Below are positions 38,426 through 48,080 of a DNA stretch of 64,000 bases, one piece after another (positions within the stretch are counted from its first letter, which is position 1; every line of letters begins with the position of its first letter). Below the pieces are notes generated by a model, which had not been told where the DNA came from, did no database searches, and was given only the letters and a program-made list of their open reading frames with translations. This DNA comes from an uncultured Tenacibaculum sp. (lineage in GTDB: Bacteria > Bacteroidota > Bacteroidia > Flavobacteriales > Flavobacteriaceae), in NCBI GenBank assembly GCA_947496185.1, contig CANMCD010000015.1:1-64000 (forward strand), read 5' to 3'. A program made the position numbers and the translations under genes.

Positions 38426-39055
38426 TTAATTGTGTTTTTTTATTCCTATAAACCTCGTTACAGAACCTATACCATTGTGATAAAGTCCTTCATTTAATTC
38501 GGCTTCGGTTTCTGTAAGTTCTAAAACTTCATAATTTTTAAAATCCGATTTTAGCTCTTCGGTAGAAAATAGTGAGTCTAGGTTTGGTGGTCCTCCAATC
38601 CTAGGGTTTCTCTTTTGATATTCAAGATGTTTTTTTCCAAATGCTTCGAATATGATAAGTCCTCCTTTTTTTAATTTTTTATTTAGTAATTTGTGGTATT
38701 CAGACTTAATTTTTGGAGGGAAATGAGCATAAATAAGTGCTATTACGTCAAATTGTTCGTTTTTATAGCCTAAGTTAGGTAGTTCTCCAACTTTATATTC
38801 AATAGAAACATTGTTTTCCTTTGCGAGTTTCAACGCTTTGTTTTTCCCTTCAATACTTATGTCAAACGCAGAGGTGTCCCATCCAATTTTAGCAGCATAT
38901 ATAGCATTTCTACCCTCGCCTTCAGCTCCAAAAAGAATTTTTCCTGTTTTTAACTTTTCGAGGTGTTTTTTTAAGAACTTATTTGGAGTTATTCCGTAAG
39001 CAAATTTTTTCTCTTTGTATCTTTCATTCCATTTTTTTAACCAAGTGTCAGTCAT
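38426..39055 (-). CDS. Class I SAM-dependent methyltransferase
   Basis: A 209-residue Rossmann-fold methyltransferase. The SAM-binding motif I is [17 protein letters not shown], followed by the acidic end of the second strand (AFDISI) and motif [14 protein letters not shown]. It looks like the tellurite-resistance/thiopurine (TehB/TPMT-like) type with the [14 protein letters not shown] segment. Substrate unknown. Single gene, convergent with ettA. Confidence 0.85.
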   Translation of the reverse strand: MTDTWLKKWNERYKEKKFAYGITPNKFLKKHLEKLKTGKILFGAEGEGRNAIYAAKIGWDTSAFDISIEGKNKALKLAKENNVSIEYKVGELPNLGYKNEQFDVIALIYAHFPPKIKSEYHKLLNKKLKKGGLIIFEAFGKKHLEYQKRNPRIGGPPNLDSLFSTEELKSDFKNYEVLELTETEAELNEGLYHNGIGSVTRFIGIKKHN

Positions 39056-39259
39056 ATCTATAGTTTAGTAGTGTTATTGTATTACTGTTAGTGATGATTT
39101 ATAAATATACTTAATATGGATCAATCCCAAATTTGAAACTCTTAAATTTAATCAAATTACTCTTTTTTTTAAGAATCGAACTTAGATTAGTAACCTTTAT
39201 TTTATACTGTTTTTTCTTATTATTTATAGTATATATCTTATAGTATCTTAATATTTTTA

Positions 39260-39267
39260 TATATTTG
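39260..39267 (+). promoter_or_regulatory. Candidate -7 element of the CarH-like gene
   Basis: TATATTTG fits the Bacteroidota -7 consensus, 22 bases before the ATG, and runs directly into GTTTAA (39267-39272), a half-site like those of the dyad upstream of folE. A -33 TTG was not identified. Confidence 0.4.
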
Positions 39268-39288
39268 TTTAATGTTTTAAGGTAAAAT

Positions 39289-40194
39289 ATGAACAAAATT
39301 AAAAATGCTTTTAGTATCAGGGACTTGGAGAATTTGACAGGTATAAAAATGCATACAATACGCATTTGGGAGAAGCGCTATAACCTTTTTCAACCTGAAA
39401 GAACTGAAAATAATATTAGATTTTATAGTTTATCTAGTCTTCAAAAAATACTAAATGTTCGGTATTTATATAACAATGGCCTAAAGATTTCAAAGATTGC
39501 TGCTTTAGATGAAGAGGAGATAAAGTTTAAGGCGTTAGATTTAGCCGATTCAAAGAAAGAGAATAGTCATGCTGTGGATGCTATAAAGGTTGCTATGTTT
39601 GATTTTGATCAGGCGCTATTTTATAATACATTAGATGATTTACTTGCTGAACTCTCTTTTAGAGATGTGTTTTATAAAGTTATTATACCATTATTTGAAG
39701 AAATTGGTATGTTGTGGCAAACCAATACCATCAGTATTGCGCACGAACATTTTATATGTGAATTGGTAAAGCATAAAATTATCTACAATACAGAAAAAAT
39801 CATTAAAGAGCGTAAGGAGTTCAAAAGTAAAAGAGCGTATGTGTTATTTCTTCCAGAAAACGAATTACATGAAATAGGTCTATTGTATCTTAATTATGAA
39901 CTGCTGTCTAAAGGGTATAGTACTATATATTTAGGACAAAGTATTCCTAATAATAGTATAAAAGATTTAGCAGATAAACTTCAAGAAGTTACTTTTATTT
40001 CTTGTTTTACTATTATGCCAATTAAGGATGAAGTTAATGCTTATATTCAGGATTTTAAAAATAAAAACTTATTAAATGAGAATAATAAACTCATTGTTTG
40101 GGGGCCAGCTTCACAATATATTGACTTGTCTAATTTTTCTGACTTATCGATACAGGCATATCAATCCGTAAAAGATATTATAGATATTATATAA
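39289..40194 (+). CDS. CarH/LitR-like MerR regulator with B12-binding domain
   Basis: A 301-residue regulator. The N-terminal MerR helix-turn-helix (8-75: FSIRDLENLTGIKMHTIRIW, RFYSLSSLQKILNV) is followed by a cobalamin-binding cap and Rossmann-like domain. Residue W143 is followed ten residues later by E153-H154, the spacing of the light-sensing W-x9-EH motif of CarH, and E192-L193-H194-E195-I196-G197 fits the ExHxxG motif whose His ligates cobalt. Q144 stands where, as I recall, Thermus CarH has the second cobalt ligand His. A B12-dependent light sensor is therefore plausible but not proven. Members regulate carotenoid or photoprotection genes; here folE follows after 725 bases. Confidence 0.85.
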   Translation: MNKIKNAFSIRDLENLTGIKMHTIRIWEKRYNLFQPERTENNIRFYSLSSLQKILNVRYLYNNGLKISKIAALDEEEIKFKALDLADSKKENSHAVDAIKVAMFDFDQALFYNTLDDLLAELSFRDVFYKVIIPLFEEIGMLWQTNTISIAHEHFICELVKHKIIYNTEKIIKERKEFKSKRAYVLFLPENELHEIGLLYLNYELLSKGYSTIYLGQSIPNNSIKDLADKLQEVTFISCFTIMPIKDEVNAYIQDFKNKNLLNENNKLIVWGPASQYIDLSNFSDLSIQAYQSVKDIIDII

Positions 40195-40919
40195 AATGTT
40201 TTTGTGTTAAAGTGATGATTAATCTTTGGTTTATTTAATTGTTCATGCTATGAAAGAACTAATAGCTATTTTATGATCACTTTTAACGTATTATATAATA
40301 GGTATTGTATAAAAATTATGAACTTTCAAATTAGTTTATTTGTCTAAAGTAATTATTCATGAGTTTTATGGTGTTGCTAGATCAACTATTTAATAATTGT
40401 CTCATAGTGTAAGTCTATATATATTATAGTTAATCTTAAAAAAAACAAAAATATGTTGGTAATGTTTTTTTAGGTTTAAAAAAGGACTTTCAAGTTAGGG
40501 GGGAATAAATAATAGAAGCGTATATACTTAGTAATTGCTTAAAAAAATTTGAAGATGATTACTTTATTGTATAAGGATTTCTTATTAATCCATATAAAAA
40601 AACAATATTCAATTTTGTTTAACATGTTATATGTTTGGTTAAACGTTTTGTATATTTGAGTATTGACAATAAATTCCATATAAAGGCAAAAAAAAGCATA
40701 AAATATTTGTGTAGAGTGTTTTAAGGAATGATTATTGTTTATTTAATGTTGTATGGTTAGGAGGTTAATCATATCGTTATTGGTAAAACAAACCTTAACT
40801 TTTTACGATCTTTAGAAAAGGTAACGGTAAATTGTTCACGTCAAAAGCGCATAACATATAATAAGGTATCTAAACGATAATGCTTTGCTCATTTAGACAG
40901 CATTTAAAAAAGAAATATT
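40195..40919. other. Long intergenic region between CarH-like gene and folE
   Basis: 725 bases with no credible gene; all ORFs are short and AT-biased. It holds a dyad and a TATATTTG box (40617-40658) and a long leader of about 255 bases before the folE ATG. Confidence 0.5.
40617..40658 (+). promoter_or_regulatory. Dyad GTTTAAC-N14-GTTAAAC next to TATATTTG, candidate operator-promoter
   Basis: GTTTAAC at 40617-40623 and its reverse complement GTTAAAC at 40638-40644 form a 7-bp dyad with 14-base spacer, and TATATTTG (40651-40658) follows. The arrangement of a dyad overlapping the -33 zone of a -7 box suits a MerR-family operator. Binding by the adjacent CarH-like protein is inference. Confidence 0.5.
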
Positions 40920-41624
40920 ATGGACACAGATGTAAAAATAAACGGAAAAGTTAAAAAAAGTAGTATAAAACTTACGGGTTTTTCAGTAGAAGATATAGGG
41001 GATGATCATTTATGTACAGGTTTAGAGACTCCAATGAAGCCTGATGCTTTTGAATTGTCTAATGAAGAAAAAAAAGAACGTATTGCTATTTTATTTGAAG
41101 AAATAATGGATGTTATGGGGTTAGATTTAACTGATGATTCTTTAAAAGGAACTCCTCAACGTGTTGCTAAAATGTATATAGACGAAATATTCTCAGGTTT
41201 ACACCCTGATAATAAACCAAAAGTGGCGCTATTTGATAATAAATATCAATATAACCAAATGTTAGTGGAAAAGGATATTACCTTTTATTCAAACTGTGAA
41301 CATCATTTTGTACCAATTATTGGAAAGGCACATGTAGCCTATGTGTCATCTGGAAAAGTAATAGGTCTGTCAAAGTTAAACCGTATAGTGCAATATTATG
41401 CGAAACGTCCGCAGGTACAAGAACGTTTGACCAATCAAATAGCTATGGAACTAAAAACTATCTTAGAAACTGAAGATGTAGCTGTTATTATAGATGCTAA
41501 GCATCTATGTGTTTCGTCAAGAGGGGTTAAAGATGATACTTCGGTTACAGTAACTTCATTTTATAGTGGTGTTTTTAAAAACGCACAAAAAGTAGCAGAA
41601 TTACAAAACTATATAAAACAATAA
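40920..41624 (+). CDS. folE: GTP cyclohydrolase I
   Basis: A 234-residue enzyme that converts GTP to dihydroneopterin triphosphate, the first step to folate and pterin cofactors. Zinc ligands C126 and H129 (SNCEHHFVPI) and C197 (AKHLCVSSRG) are present, as are the GKVIGLSKLNRIV and KDDTSVTVTSF segments. An N-terminal extension of about 45 residues precedes the core. It is followed two bases later by a small unknown gene. Pterins also feed photolyase cofactors, which is of interest given the CarH-like neighbour. Confidence 0.94.
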   Translation: MDTDVKINGKVKKSSIKLTGFSVEDIGDDHLCTGLETPMKPDAFELSNEEKKERIAILFEEIMDVMGLDLTDDSLKGTPQRVAKMYIDEIFSGLHPDNKPKVALFDNKYQYNQMLVEKDITFYSNCEHHFVPIIGKAHVAYVSSGKVIGLSKLNRIVQYYAKRPQVQERLTNQIAMELKTILETEDVAVIIDAKHLCVSSRGVKDDTSVTVTSFYSGVFKNAQKVAELQNYIKQ

Positions 41625-41626
41625 TT

Positions 41627-41848
41627 ATGAATGCAATAGACAGAGCGTTGGCCTTCGAAAAGATAAGTTTACGTTCGCTCACAACAAGCGATAGAGTGAA
41701 ATTGTCTAGAGAAGCAAAAGATATTATATTATCAGTAAATGAATTGTATAAAAAAAATAAAGATGCCAAATTAATGGATTTGATGAAGCGTATTACTTCT
41801 ATTAAAAAGAAAATAGAAAAACGTTTGTTAAAAGTTCCTAGGGTATAA
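41627..41848 (+). CDS. Small basic helical protein co-transcribed with folE
   Basis: A 73-residue Lys-rich protein, almost all predicted helix (EAKDIILSVNELYKKNKDAK, MKRITSIKKKIEKRLLK). I do not recognise a family. It starts two bases after the folE stop and a terminator follows, so it belongs to that unit. It has no signal peptide or membrane segment. Confidence 0.6.
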   Translation: MNAIDRALAFEKISLRSLTTSDRVKLSREAKDIILSVNELYKKNKDAKLMDLMKRITSIKKKIEKRLLKVPRV

Positions 41849-41925
41849 TTATGAAAAACAAAAGCTATTTGCTGTAGGTATTATAATTATAGGGGTTGAG
41901 ATCTTCTTAAATAATTAAAAAAAAG

Positions 41926-41950
41926 AAAAACTTGCTTTTGCAAGTTTTTT
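41926..41950 (+). terminator. Terminator of folE unit
   Basis: A 10-bp stem with a TTTT loop and a T run, about 78 bases after the stop of the small gene. Confidence 0.8.
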
Positions 41951-41967
41951 CTTTATCCCCCAAAAAA

Positions 41968-41993
41968 AATCCGAAGCGATGTTGCTTCGGATT
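41968..41993 (-). terminator. Terminator of tRNA-Ser
   Basis: A 10-bp stem with a six-base loop starts three bases past the 3' end of the tRNA and is followed by a U run on the minus strand. Confidence 0.85.
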
Positions 41994-41995
41994 TG

Positions 41996-42080
41996 CGGAG
42001 AAAGAGGGATTCGAACCCCCGGACCTGTTACAGTCAACGGTTTTCAAGACCGCCGCATTCGACCACTCTGCCATTTCTCC
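41996..42080 (-). tRNA. tRNA-Ser(TGA)
   Basis: An 85-nt class II tRNA read on the minus strand: acceptor stem GGAGAAA/TTTCTCC, D arm, anticodon loop CTTGAAA giving TGA, a long variable arm and GGTTCGAATCC T arm, discriminator G. CCA is not encoded. Confidence 0.96.
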
Positions 42081-42364
42081 TTAGGTTTCATCAGGTGTTG
42101 CTCCCTGAACGCGGGTGCAAATATAGAACCTTTTTTTAATTCCAAAAAAGTTTTTTTTGCTTTTTTTTACTCATTATGTGTTAAAATAAATTAAGTGGTT
42201 TGTTTTCAGTTTGTTTAGGTTTTGCTTTTTTTTTGAAAAATAAATTGAGTAATGGGTATTTATGTTCTTTGACTTCATCTAAAACATTTTCGTAATAAAT
42301 ATTCTCATTTGATGGTGTTATTTAATAAATAATTCTACTTTCGTCTTTATTAATATATAGAAGT

Positions 42365-43426
42365 ATGTTTAATTCATTTGGAAATATTTTAAGGGTAACT
42401 ACTTTTGGTGAATCTCATGGAGTAGCTATTGGAGGAGTCATTGATGGGGTTCCTGCTGGTGTGGAAGTTGATTTAGAAGCAATACAAAATGAATTAAACA
42501 GACGGAGACCGGGACAATCAAATATTGTTACACAACGAAAAGAACCCGATCAGGTTGAGTTTTTATCAGGAATATTTGAAGGGATTACAACAGGAGCTTC
42601 AATTGGATTTATTATTAGAAATACAAATCAAAAAAGTAAGGACTATAATCATAATACAAATGTTTATCGTCCTTCACATGCAGACTATACTTACGATAAA
42701 AAATATGGTATTCGAGATCACAGAGGGGGAGGAAGAACTTCGGCTAGAGAAACAGCTAATTGGGTAGTTGCAGGAGCTTTGGCAAAACAACTTATCAATC
42801 ATATTAGTATCAATGCTTATACTTCTTCAGTTGGTGATATTTTTTTGGTAAAACCTTACCAAGAACTAGACTTTTCTAAGATAGAAAACAATATAGTTAG
42901 GTGCCCTGATGAGACTGTTGCTGAGGAAATGATTTCTAAAATTAAGGAGATTCGAAAGGAAGGAGATACAATTGGTGGTACGATCACTTGTGTCGTGAAA
43001 AACTTACCAGTAGGTATTGGAGAACCTATATTTAATAAACTGCATGCTGCTTTAGGTAAGGCAATGTTGTCGATAAACGCTGTAAAAGGTTTTGAGTTTG
43101 GTAGTGGATTTTGTGGAGCCAAAATGAAAGGCTCTGAGCATAATGATATTTTTAATCCAGACGGAACTACTAAAACAAACCTTTCTGGAGGTATTCAAGG
43201 AGGAGTTTCTAATGGTATGGATGTATATTTTAGAGTAGCATTTAAACCTGTAGCTACAATTATGCAAAACCAACCCACCATAGATTCAGCAGGGACTTCT
43301 ACTGAAATACAAGGTAAAGGAAGGCATGATCCGTGTGTTGTACCAAGAGCTGTTCCTATAGTAGAAGCATTGACAGCCCTTGTTTTAGCTGATTTTTGGT
43401 TATTGAATCAAACCAGAAGAAAATAA
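42365..43426 (+). CDS. aroC: Chorismate synthase
   Basis: A 353-residue FMN-dependent enzyme that makes chorismate from 5-enolpyruvylshikimate 3-phosphate. The signatures [30 protein letters not shown] and [13 protein letters not shown] are intact and the length is normal. It is a single gene with about 280 bases upstream of mostly uninformative AT-rich sequence next to tRNA-Ser. Confidence 0.96.
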   Translation: MFNSFGNILRVTTFGESHGVAIGGVIDGVPAGVEVDLEAIQNELNRRRPGQSNIVTQRKEPDQVEFLSGIFEGITTGASIGFIIRNTNQKSKDYNHNTNVYRPSHADYTYDKKYGIRDHRGGGRTSARETANWVVAGALAKQLINHISINAYTSSVGDIFLVKPYQELDFSKIENNIVRCPDETVAEEMISKIKEIRKEGDTIGGTITCVVKNLPVGIGEPIFNKLHAALGKAMLSINAVKGFEFGSGFCGAKMKGSEHNDIFNPDGTTKTNLSGGIQGGVSNGMDVYFRVAFKPVATIMQNQPTIDSAGTSTEIQGKGRHDPCVVPRAVPIVEALTALVLADFWLLNQTRRK

Positions 43427-43606
43427 TTTGTTTTTTATACATTATTTGGAAAAAACTTGGCTTTTATTTATAAATACGTAATTTTGTGTATGGTTTACTA
43501 AGAATGTATTCGTATTCATACGATATTGTATTGTGAAGTTCTATGAACTCTTTCCCAATAAAGTCATTCAGTATACGCTAGAAGTATATATTTAAATGAT
43601 TTAATT

Positions 43607-44671
43607 ATGGAGTTTATAAAGGGGAGAGGTGCACAGCACAATAGTCACAACCAGTTTTTGAAGCATAGACATGAAATACTCGATGATTTTTTAAACTATT
43701 GTCATGACCATAGTGAAAAACTAGATGATAATAAAACGTCGTATTTAGAGATTTATCCCAAAACAATTTTAAACAAGGTTAAGAGCCCAGATATTGGCTT
43801 GGTATATTCAATGAATCCCTATCAAGGCTGTGAACATGGATGTATTTATTGTTATGCGAGAAATTCTCATGAATATTGGGGGTATTCTGCTGGATTAGAC
43901 TTTGAAAGAAAAATTTTATTTAAAGCTAATGCAGCCAAATTACTGGAAAAAAAGCTAAGTAGTAAGCAATGGAAACCTCAAAATATTATGCTTTCTGGTA
44001 ATACTGATTGTTATCAACCCATTGAGAAAAAACTGGAAATAACAAGGGATATTCTTAAGGTTTTTCTAAAATTTAAACATCCAGTAAGTATTATTACGAA
44101 AAATTCTTTGATATTGAGAGATTTAGATTTGTTACAGGAGCTCTCGGTAAATAATTTAGTTCGTGTAAATATATCTATAACCTCGTTATCTGAAGAAACA
44201 AGACGTTTTGTAGAGCCAAGAACAACAACAATAAAAAAAAGGCTAGAAGTTGTTCGTATACTTGCTGAAAATAATATACCGGTAAACGTGATGATGGCTC
44301 CAATTATTCCTTCAATAAATAGCCATGAAATTCTTCCTTTGGTAAAAAAAGTTAGTGAATTAGGCGCTTCTTCTGTAGGGTATACCATTGTTCGGTTAAA
44401 TGGAGCAATTGGTGAAATATTTTTAAAATGGGTGCACAAAACCTTTCCTGATAGGGCAGAAAAAATACTCAATCAAATAAGGGATTGTCATGGAGGAAAT
44501 TTAAATGATTCTAGGTATGGTATCCGAATGAAAGGAGAAGGAAAAATAGCGGAACAAGTGAAGTTGCAGTTCGACATAGCCAAAAAGAAATTTTTAAAGA
44601 AGAAAAACATACCGTCATTAGATTTTTCGAAATTTGATAGATTACAAAGCAATCAACTATCGTTATTTTGA
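43607..44671 (+). CDS. PA0069-type radical SAM protein
   Basis: A 354-residue radical SAM protein of the PA0069/Rv2578c family, often annotated near spore photoproduct lyase-like proteins. The cluster motif CEHGCIYC gives C75, C79 and C82, preceded by MNPYQG and followed by YARNSHEYWGYSAGLDFE. The reaction is not known. Single gene; the 363 bases after it contain no credible gene. Confidence 0.85.
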   Translation: MEFIKGRGAQHNSHNQFLKHRHEILDDFLNYCHDHSEKLDDNKTSYLEIYPKTILNKVKSPDIGLVYSMNPYQGCEHGCIYCYARNSHEYWGYSAGLDFERKILFKANAAKLLEKKLSSKQWKPQNIMLSGNTDCYQPIEKKLEITRDILKVFLKFKHPVSIITKNSLILRDLDLLQELSVNNLVRVNISITSLSEETRRFVEPRTTTIKKRLEVVRILAENNIPVNVMMAPIIPSINSHEILPLVKKVSELGASSVGYTIVRLNGAIGEIFLKWVHKTFPDRAEKILNQIRDCHGGNLNDSRYGIRMKGEGKIAEQVKLQFDIAKKKFLKKKNIPSLDFSKFDRLQSNQLSLF

Positions 44672-45034
44672 TAAAAATAAATGAAGAAAAAATGTTGTCT
44701 ATAGCTAGGAATTATGTCTTTATGGTTTGGTTTTATTATGAAAAACGTAAAATAATAGCTTTAAAAGTCTTCTTTTTTTGTTTTATTAAAAAAAGAGTGG
44801 TTAAAACTGTAAAATTGTTAAAATCAATAACTTTGTTTAGATTGAATATGGTTAATTTTATGTAGTTCATAGGTGTATTTGTGCAGTTCATCTAATTTTT
44901 TTTGATAATCATCGAACTAATAATTCTTTTAGCCCCGAATTAAGTTATTCAAACACTAAAAAAATGGAATCCGTTTGTTAACTTTTTTTAGATAAACTAA
45001 TAATTTTTATAAACCCTCTAAAATCTATTTTAAG
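44672..45034. other. Intergenic region upstream of the chitinase pair
   Basis: 363 bases, very AT-rich. A 65-codon frame beginning at 44668 has only biased composition (Lys/Phe/Ile-rich) and no family match that I recognise. The region must contain the promoter of the chitinase unit; no motif was picked with confidence. Confidence 0.4.
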
Positions 45035-48000
45035 ATGAAACAAAAATTGAAAGCACAAGTTCTTGTGCTGCTTTTTCTGTTCATGAGTGATTGTTTTTGC
45101 GTTTTTTCGCATAACATCCTCAACGAAATTAACTCCCCCCCAACAACAGAACATCCTCTCGTATCAAAAAAGCTTTGGAATACAATTTTTCCTTATCGGT
45201 TCGGCGCTAAAGATATAGGTGGTGGTGTTTGGGTATTAGACCCAAAAGATGACTTTTATACTTATGAGTCTTTTTTAGAAGCTTTGAATAAAATGTCAAA
45301 ATTACAAGTAACTTTTGAAAGACGTTGTGGAACCAATGCTTATAAGATTACTCGTACGGATAAGACAACAGGAACTTCGAAAGTAATTAGAACAGATGCT
45401 GATTTTACTGCTCCTAGAAATATTGATAAGGAAATAGTAAAGGAACTAGTTGATTACGGCTCTTTCTTAAATGAAGGAAGTGAAGAGACTCGTAAGAGAG
45501 AATTAATGGCTTTCTTTGCTAATATCTCACACGAAACTACCGGGGGCTGGGATACGGCACCAGGTGGAAAGTTCTCTTGGGGACTGCACTTTAGAGAAGA
45601 ACCAACGAATGCTTCTTATGCGTATCCAGATGTAAATTATCCTCCGACTCCAGGTAAATCTTATAAAGGAAGAGGCCCAATCCAATTATCGTATAATTAT
45701 AATTACGGACCTGCTAGTGAATTTATCTTTGGTGATAAACAAATTTTATTGGACAACCCTGAGAAGGTAATTCAAGACGCTGCATTGGCATTTCAAACAG
45801 CTATTTGGTTTTGGATGACACCACAATACCCGAAACCGTCGGCTCATAATGTTATGGTTCGAAAATGGAATCCAACAGATCATGATAAAACTAAAAATAG
45901 AGTACATGGTCTTGGTATGACAGTTAATATTATCAATGGAGGAGTAGAATGTGGGCAAGGAAAAGAAAAACCACAGGTACTTAGTAGGATTGGATATTAC
46001 AAAAGGTACTCAACTATTTTTAATGTAGGAACGGACATGGATGGCGTGAACGATCAATCTGATTGTGGTTGTAAAGACATGGCAAAATATGGTGCAGACT
46101 CTAAGGATTTAACCTCAGAGCCTTGCGCACAAAAGCCGGGATTAACGTTTGTTTCACCAATTAATAATCAAGTAATAGAGCAAAAAACGTTTTCATCTAT
46201 TGCTGTAAAATTGGAGGTTGATAAGAAGGATACTGCTTTAAAAACTTTAGTAACAACTGTTGGAAACCAAACATTTAATGGGGAGTCTTTTTCTTGGACT
46301 CCAGATAGTTATGGTGCACATACACTTGCAGCAAAAGCAACTTTTCAAAATGGATTGACCGTAACTAATTCTATAAAAGTTGTCGTTTGGGATGGTATAA
46401 ATCTTGACTGTTCATTGGTTCCAGAATGGAAAGCTACAAGGATTTATGACAAACCACACAATTATGTAAGGTATAAAAATGCTGTTTATAGAAACAAATG
46501 GTACGCAACTTTTGGGTTACACCCTGACAAAAATGGTGTATGGGAAAAAGTTGTGAGTTGTGGAACCAATACAGGGTCTGCACCAGTTGTTTCTTGGAAA
46601 ACCCCAACACAAAATCAAATTTTTGAGGTGAAAACTTTACAACCAATTAGGCTGGTTGCTACAGCGACGGATAGTGATGGTTCAGTACAAAACTTTGTGT
46701 TTAAACATAAGAATACTGTTATCCAAGCAACTCAAAAAGGAAGTGAATATTCAGGAACGTTTACACCTACTGCTTTTGGGCAAGTTAATATAACAGCAGA
46801 AGCAACAGATAATAGTAATAAAACTACAAGTAAAAAAGTAGCTTTTACGATTAAAAAAGTTGGGCAAAATACAGCTCCTGTTATTAGCGAAGTAAGTCCT
46901 AAAGATTTGAGTGTAATTGAACAAAAGGTTTTATCCAGTATTGTACTTTCAGCTAAGGTAACAGATAATACTTCTGTGAGTTCAGTAGTTTTCAATATTA
47001 ATGGAGTGGCAGTAACACCAGTTAGTTCAGGAACTTCCAATTCTTATACAGCAAGATGGTCTCCCAATACTTTTGGAGATTTTAATTTTGAAATTATTGC
47101 AACAGATAATGAAGGGGCAAAAACGACAAGTACTACGAAGTTTACGGTTAAGAAAAAATCAATTTCGAATGTACCTCCTGTTATTTCAGCCATTTTACCT
47201 GCAGATGGAGCTGTGATTGAACAAAGTAGTTTCTCTTTAGTTAGATTGAGCGCTAACGTACAAGATAATGTTTCTGTAAGTTCGGTCGAATTTTTTGTTA
47301 ATAATACATTGATTACTAATTCAGGTACATCGGGCACTTATACAGGATCTTGGTTGCCATCAACTTTTGGTAATGTTACTTTTAAAGTAGTTGCTAAAGA
47401 TAATGAAGGAGCTACTACTACGAGTAATGTATCATTTACCATAAAGAAAAAAGGTAATGGAGGAGGATCTTGTGGAGGTGTAGCCCCATGGACTGCAAAA
47501 GTATATGCAAAGCGTGGTACTCAGGTTTCCTACAAAGGTGCAATTTATGTAAATAAATGGTATGCTTCAAGTAGTGAAGTTCCTGGGAAAGCAGGAGTTT
47601 GGAATTTTGTAAAATTCTGTAGTGGAGGCAATACTACTTTCTGTGGAGCGCCAGTATGGATGTCTTCAAAAATTTATCAGTCAAAACAGAAGGTATATTT
47701 CAATCAAAAAATATATCAAGCTAGATGGTGGACACAAGGTAGTGCGCCAGATAAAAGTAATGAATGGAGATTTGTTTCAGATTGTAGACAAACACAAAAT
47801 ACAAGCCTAGCATACAAAATTTTCCCAAATACGGTTTCAGATGAAGTGAATTTTGATATTCAATCAGATAAAGCATCTACTTTAAGAATAGACTTACTAG
47901 ACTTTTCAGGGAAATCAATGAGAATACTTGTTGATGAAAAAACCCAAAAAGGAACGAATACGTATACTAAAAATTTATCGGAACTTGACCCTGGTTTGTA

Positions 48001-48058
48001 TTTCTATAGAATAACTATCAACGGAAAGGTTGTTACTGAAAAATTAATTAAAAACTAA
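45035..48058 (+). CDS. Multidomain GH19 chitinase, T9SS-exported
   Basis: A 1007-residue secreted endochitinase. After the signal peptide (1-26), the GH19 domain (about 130-345) carries E167 in NISHETTGGW and a second acid, probably E189, 22 residues later, plus the substrate-groove segment SYKGRGPIQLSYNYNYG. Then come an Ig-like domain (about 370-455), a CBM5/12-like module (about 458-513), three more Ig-like domains (about 516-805), two CBM5/12-like modules (about 810-920) and a T9SS type A sorting domain (about 925-1007). It is 22 bases upstream of the GH18 chitinase. Cleavage of beta-1,4-GlcNAc chains is expected; ligand binding by the modules is inferred. Confidence 0.92.
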   Translation: MKQKLKAQVLVLLFLFMSDCFCVFSHNILNEINSPPTTEHPLVSKKLWNTIFPYRFGAKDIGGGVWVLDPKDDFYTYESFLEALNKMSKLQVTFERRCGTNAYKITRTDKTTGTSKVIRTDADFTAPRNIDKEIVKELVDYGSFLNEGSEETRKRELMAFFANISHETTGGWDTAPGGKFSWGLHFREEPTNASYAYPDVNYPPTPGKSYKGRGPIQLSYNYNYGPASEFIFGDKQILLDNPEKVIQDAALAFQTAIWFWMTPQYPKPSAHNVMVRKWNPTDHDKTKNRVHGLGMTVNIINGGVECGQGKEKPQVLSRIGYYKRYSTIFNVGTDMDGVNDQSDCGCKDMAKYGADSKDLTSEPCAQKPGLTFVSPINNQVIEQKTFSSIAVKLEVDKKDTALKTLVTTVGNQTFNGESFSWTPDSYGAHTLAAKATFQNGLTVTNSIKVVVWDGINLDCSLVPEWKATRIYDKPHNYVRYKNAVYRNKWYATFGLHPDKNGVWEKVVSCGTNTGSAPVVSWKTPTQNQIFEVKTLQPIRLVATATDSDGSVQNFVFKHKNTVIQATQKGSEYSGTFTPTAFGQVNITAEATDNSNKTTSKKVAFTIKKVGQNTAPVISEVSPKDLSVIEQKVLSSIVLSAKVTDNTSVSSVVFNINGVAVTPVSSGTSNSYTARWSPNTFGDFNFEIIATDNEGAKTTSTTKFTVKKKSISNVPPVISAILPADGAVIEQSSFSLVRLSANVQDNVSVSSVEFFVNNTLITNSGTSGTYTGSWLPSTFGNVTFKVVAKDNEGATTTSNVSFTIKKKGNGGGSCGGVAPWTAKVYAKRGTQVSYKGAIYVNKWYASSSEVPGKAGVWNFVKFCSGGNTTFCGAPVWMSSKIYQSKQKVYFNQKIYQARWWTQGSAPDKSNEWRFVSDCRQTQNTSLAYKIFPNTVSDEVNFDIQSDKASTLRIDLLDFSGKSMRILVDEKTQKGTNTYTKNLSELDPGLYFYRITINGKVVTEKLIKN

Positions 48059-48080
48059 CTTAAATTATCTAAAATAAGTC

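Noticed and set aside
39111-39365. 84-codon minus-strand ORF before the CarH-like gene
   Set aside because: AT-driven Lys/Ile/Phe composition, overlaps the start of a clear gene on the other strand.
41979-42194. 71-codon frame over tRNA-Ser
   Set aside because: Antisense reading of the tRNA gene ([18 protein letters not shown]-type peptide), a known artefact.
44668-44865. 65-codon ORF after the radical SAM gene
   Set aside because: Composition is AT-driven (Lys, Phe, Ile), no recognised motif, and an alternative start; treated as non-coding.
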